A DNA stretch of 64,000 nucleotides from Dehalogenimonas etheniformans (GTDB taxonomy: Bacteria > Chloroflexota > Dehalococcoidia > Dehalococcoidales > Dehalococcoidaceae). The position numbers and the translations under genes were made by a program. Every line of letters starts with the position of its first letter. Position 1 is the stretch's first letter. Location: NCBI RefSeq assembly GCF_014672715.2, contig NZ_CP058566.2, positions 744,001 through 808,000 on the forward strand, in the 5' to 3' direction. The notes under the pieces are model-generated. The model made no database searches. It saw nothing but the letters and a program-made list of their open reading frames with translations, and was not told the DNA's origin. Shown here one piece after another: positions 61,183 through 64,000 of this stretch.

Positions 61183-62031
61183 ATGGGATATAAAAAAATT
61201 CTTATCCCCCTGGATGGTTCCGAATCTGCGGAACTGGCGCTGCCTTATTCAAGGAAACTGGCAGATGAGCAATCAACCCTTGTCTTATTCAGCGTCTGTC
61301 CAGAAGATGAATTGCGCCTTTGCCGGCTCAACAGCGCCTACCTGGGCCTTCAGGCGGATGTGCTCCGGGCGGCCGGTTACCAGGCCGTCAGCCACACCGA
61401 ACCGGGAAACCTGGCCGAGCGCATCAAAGATTACGTCGCCAAAGAAGCAGTTGACCTTATTGTCGTCTGTCGGCAGGGTCATTCCGATCTCAGCAAGGAA
61501 GAAAAAGTACTTCAGAACCTGGTGACCGAACGATGTTCCCTGTTTTTGGTCAAACCGGGCAGCGGGCAGCCGAAATTGACGAAAATCCTGCTGCCCCTCG
61601 ATGGTTCGATAGTATCCGAAAACGCGGTCCCCCACGTGATCCGCCTGGCTCAGATCACCAAAGCCGAAGTCCTGCTGCTTTCGGTCAACGGATATCCGGA
61701 GATCCCTTCCGACCGCCCCCCAGCCGCCAAGCCGAGCTGGGAGGAGTACGCGCTCATCCTGATGAAAGAGGTGCGCGAGCAAGCCCGGGAATACCTTGGA
61801 CGGGTTGCGGCGGATTGCCAGAAAGCCGGTGTCACTACCAAGACAACCGTCGTATTCGGCGGTATCGCCGAAAGCATCGTCAGGGTTGCCGAAGAACACA
61901 AGGCGGATGCCATTGCCATGGCGACGCACGCCCGCACGGGGATCGACCGGTGGGTCTATGGCAGCGTTGCCGCGGCGGTGAGTTCAGCGACGACGTTGCC
62001 GATGCTGCTCGTCCGCGAAACCGAACGCTAA
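61183..62031 (+). CDS. Universal stress protein with two UspA domains
   Basis: 282 residues in two tandem UspA folds: KKILIPLDGSESAELALPYS at the start and TKILLPLDGSIVSENAVPHV near residue 130. The second domain ends in ATHARTGIDRWVYGSVAAAV, the ATP-binding Gly/Ser loop; the first has a degenerate version (VCRQGHSDLSKEEK), so only the second is likely to bind ATP. Upstream of rpe with 20 bases between, likely co-transcribed. Confidence 0.9.
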   Translation: MGYKKILIPLDGSESAELALPYSRKLADEQSTLVLFSVCPEDELRLCRLNSAYLGLQADVLRAAGYQAVSHTEPGNLAERIKDYVAKEAVDLIVVCRQGHSDLSKEEKVLQNLVTERCSLFLVKPGSGQPKLTKILLPLDGSIVSENAVPHVIRLAQITKAEVLLLSVNGYPEIPSDRPPAAKPSWEEYALILMKEVREQAREYLGRVAADCQKAGVTTKTTVVFGGIAESIVRVAEEHKADAIAMATHARTGIDRWVYGSVAAAVSSATTLPMLLVRETER

Positions 62032-62051
62032 TCTATTTATCGGCGGAGAAA

Positions 62052-62705
62052 TTGAGCAGACAAATTAGAGTCGTTCCAGCATTGTTGACCGATGATGTCT
62101 CTGCGCTAAACCAGATGGTCAAAGCCATCTCGAGCGCGGTGCAATGGGCACAGGTGGACATTATGGACGGCCAGTTCGTACCGTCGAAGAGCATCGGCTG
62201 GCAGGAAATAAAGGCGGCTAAACCAAAATTCGATTGGGAAGCCCACCTCATGGTGAAGGAACCGGAGTCCTATTTTTCAGGATTTAAATCGGCGCGCGCC
62301 CGCCGGATTATTTTCCATTTTGAAGCGGTGACCGACCCAAAAGTCACAATTGATACGGCCAGAAAACTGGACCTCGATATCGGAATGGCGCTGAATCCGG
62401 GTACCCCGGTTTCGGCCGTCGCGGAGTACCTGCCGCTTCTCGACAGCATCTTGATAATGTCGGTGATACCCGGTTTTTATGGGTCGAAGTTTATTCCGGA
62501 AGTGCTCGATAAAGTAGGCGAGATCAGAGCGATCAGACCCGAAATCCCAATCGGTATCGACGGCGGAATCAAGGAGAGCAATATCCTGGAAGTCGCGGCC
62601 AGCGGAGTTGGTGATATATGCGTAGGGTCGGGGATATTCCTCAGCGCCGATCCTGCGGCTTCCTGGCGGCATCTTCAGACGCTTGTCGATGCAGTTGATG
62701 CCTGA
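62052..62705 (+). CDS. rpe: Ribulose-phosphate 3-epimerase
   Basis: 217 residues from the TTG at 62052 (GGAG four bases upstream). The long ATG-started frame from 61533 lies inside the stress-protein gene and is rejected. The TIM barrel has WAQVDIMDGQFVPSKSIG, WEAHLMVKEPESY, HFEAVTD, GMALNPGTPVS, IMSVIPGFYGSKF and GIDGGIKESN. It interconverts ribulose-5-P and xylulose-5-P. Confidence 0.9.
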   Translation: MSRQIRVVPALLTDDVSALNQMVKAISSAVQWAQVDIMDGQFVPSKSIGWQEIKAAKPKFDWEAHLMVKEPESYFSGFKSARARRIIFHFEAVTDPKVTIDTARKLDLDIGMALNPGTPVSAVAEYLPLLDSILIMSVIPGFYGSKFIPEVLDKVGEIRAIRPEIPIGIDGGIKESNILEVAASGVGDICVGSGIFLSADPAASWRHLQTLVDAVDA

Positions 62706-62711
62706 GGAACG

Positions 62712-63176
62712 CTAGAGATTCCTCAAGGCGGAACGCTCGATCTCGATTATCTTTTCCAGGCGCCGGCGGTAACGGGGCTCATCGCGAAAAGAGGCGCACA
62801 AGAAAGCTCGCGAGATTTCCAGAGCAAGCGACAACCCCAAAACCCTGGCTCCCAGACACAGCACGTTCATGTTGTCGTCCTCGACCGCCTGACGGGCTGA
62901 ATACGTGTCATGGCAGACTGAAGCCCGGATGCCGGGTATCTTGTTTGCCGCGATGCAAGCTCCGGCGCCCGAGCCACAGATGAGTATTCCTCTCCTGGTG
63001 TTACCTGAGTTGATTTCCCTTGCGACCTTTTCGGCGTAGTCCGGATAATCGTCATCCTGGAGGAATTCGTGCGCGCCGAGGTCGATGACCTTGTGTCCAT
63101 CACCCTGAAGCAAAGGCACGAGCATTTGCTTCAACGCAAAGCCACCGTGGTCGGCGGCGATAACGACGTTAGGCAT
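62712..63176 (-). CDS. rpiB: Ribose-5-phosphate isomerase B
   Basis: 154 residues. The start is VVIAADHGGFALKQML, then DDDYPDYAEKVAREI, the anion loop ICGSGAGACIAANK, where many relatives have Gly-Thr-Gly-Ile-Gly, and NMNVLCLGARVLG. It interconverts ribulose-5-P and ribose-5-P. It overlaps the end of the transketolase gene by eight bases and converges with rpe, six bases between stops. Confidence 0.92.
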   Translation of the reverse strand: MPNVVIAADHGGFALKQMLVPLLQGDGHKVIDLGAHEFLQDDDYPDYAEKVAREINSGNTRRGILICGSGAGACIAANKIPGIRASVCHDTYSARQAVEDDNMNVLCLGARVLGLSLALEISRAFLCASFRDEPRYRRRLEKIIEIERSALRNL

Positions 63177-64000
63177 CGGATTGTCCTGACAGTTTTAATG
63201 CTGCTTCAACAACGTCAGCAGCGGTAAACCCCATTTGCTCCATTACCACGTTGCCAGGCGCCGAGGCGCCGTAGTGGTCCAAGCCGATGATAACGCCGCG
63301 GCACCCGGCGTAACGTTCCCATCCGATAGACCGCCCTGCCTCTATGGTCACCCGGCGCCAAGTTTGGGGAGGCAGCACTTCAAGTTTGTATTCTTCAGAT
63401 TGGGCTTCGAAAACCTCCCATGACGGGAGCGACACGACCCGAGAAGAAATCCCCATCTCTTTGAGTTTCTTGCCCGCCTCCAGAGCCGGATGAACCTCTG
63501 AACCAGTTCCGATGATTATCACTGTTGGTTTGGCGTCGGCTTGCCAAAGGATATAGCCTCCCCGGCGCGTTAGGCTGGCGTTGCTCATGCCGGAGCGGTC
63601 GATAGGCGGCAATTTTTGGCGGGTGAGCACTAGCGCTGTCGGACCGTTGTGACGCTCGATTGCCATTTCCCAGGAAACCGCGGTTTCGGCGGCGTCCGCC
63701 GGGCGCAGCGTCACCAGGTTGGGAACCGATCTGAGTCCGAGCGCCTGTTCGACCGGTTGATGCGTCGGCCCGTCTTCTCCCAGTCCGATCGAATCGTGAG
63801 TGTAAATGAAAATGACCCGTAACTCCTGGAGGGCTGCCAGGCGGACGGAGGGGCGCATGTAGTCATAAAACGCGAGAAATGTCGCGGCATAAGGAATGAT
63901 CCCGCCGTGCAGCGCAATGCCATTGGAAATGGCGCCCATGGCATGCTCGCGAACGCCAAACTGGAGGTTCCGGCCGGACCGGTTTTCGGCCCCGAAAAGG
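63169..64000 (-). CDS. tkt: Transketolase (C-terminal part; 5' end beyond the window)
   Basis: About 276 C-terminal residues. NLQFGVREHAMGAISNGIAL, ATFLAFYDYMRPSVRLAAL, IYTHDSIGLGEDGPTHQPVE and LRSVPNLVTLRPADAAE are the pyrimidine-binding domain of transketolase; the last ~120 residues are the C-terminal domain. It transfers two-carbon units in the pentose phosphate pathway using thiamine diphosphate. The N-terminal TPP-pyrophosphate domain is not in the window. Confidence 0.95.
   Translation of the reverse strand, partial: LFGAENRSGRNLQFGVREHAMGAISNGIALHGGIIPYAATFLAFYDYMRPSVRLAALQELRVIFIYTHDSIGLGEDGPTHQPVEQALGLRSVPNLVTLRPADAAETAVSWEMAIERHNGPTALVLTRQKLPPIDRSGMSNASLTRRGGYILWQADAKPTVIIIGTGSEVHPALEAGKKLKEMGISSRVVSLPSWEVFEAQSEEYKLEVLPPQTWRRVTIEAGRSIGWERYAGCRGVIIGLDHYGASAPGNVVMEQMGFTAADVVEAALKLSGQSDA

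Noticed and set aside
61533-62705. 390-residue epimerase starting at 61533
   Set aside because: The first ~170 codons are a shadow frame of the stress-protein gene; the epimerase fold begins at the TTG at 62052.

Overview
The window looks like chromosome from an organohalide-respiring member of the Dehalococcoidia (Chloroflexota), most like Dehalogenimonas. The evidence is a Tat-exported reductive dehalogenase gene, an 11-subunit complex I (nuoABCDHIJKLMN) without the NADH-input subunits, a four-subunit pyruvate:ferredoxin oxidoreductase, and a streamlined gene order with many 1-17 bp overlaps. The genus is inferred from gene content, not from a database match.

Layout. Bases 1-15600 are an accessory cell-surface region, AT-richer between genes. 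It holds a minus-strand acyl-activation cassette (hexapeptide acyltransferase, acyl carrier protein, AMP-forming ligase, NAD-synthetase-like amidase), a small membrane protein, an HPr-kinase-like gene broken by a 26-bp tandem duplication, two identical glmS genes either side of a glmM-type mutase, and a 1495-residue repeat-rich surface protein. Bases 15900-18079 carry a HEAT-like protein, nth and tatD. Bases 18079-27959 are the nuo operon on the minus strand. Bases 28196-32007 carry pilT with a small HTH gene and a three-gene set (UPF0280, NIL-ferredoxin, COG1900) that matches the sulfide-dependent homocysteine pathway known from methanogens. Bases 32440-37704 encode a second giant surface protein (1754 residues) with the same C-terminal anchor module as the first. 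Bases 38413-40113 hold an orphan rdhA and a frameshifted rdhA remnant.

Bases 40510-48036 are housekeeping on the minus strand (formyltransferase, PHP protein, Xaa-Pro peptidase, Xer recombinase, topA, dprA, NTF2-like protein). Bases 48062-51256 carry three tRNA genes, a cytochrome-c-like lipoprotein, a second lipoprotein and a CPA2 antiporter. Bases 51300-57341 are one tightly packed operon, porGDAB plus nuoE/nuoF/nuoG-like genes, which may pass electrons from pyruvate to NAD(P). The rest carries tRNA-Pro, two PAC2 proteins, a ferritin-like protein, a universal stress protein and non-oxidative pentose phosphate genes (rpe, rpiB, partial tkt).

How the parts fit. Nuo without EFG is expected to take electrons from ferredoxin or hydrogenase rather than NADH. 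The Nuo EFG-like subunits present here sit with PFOR instead. GlmS and GlmM supply amino sugars for the envelope, in keeping with the surface proteins and acyltransferase cassette nearby. The most notable details are the exact 1791-bp glmS duplication, a por operon that seems to start at an AUC codon, a candidate 75-nt RNA between a consensus promoter and a terminator, a palindrome abutting the rdhA -35 box, and the paired giant surface proteins with very recent internal repeats.
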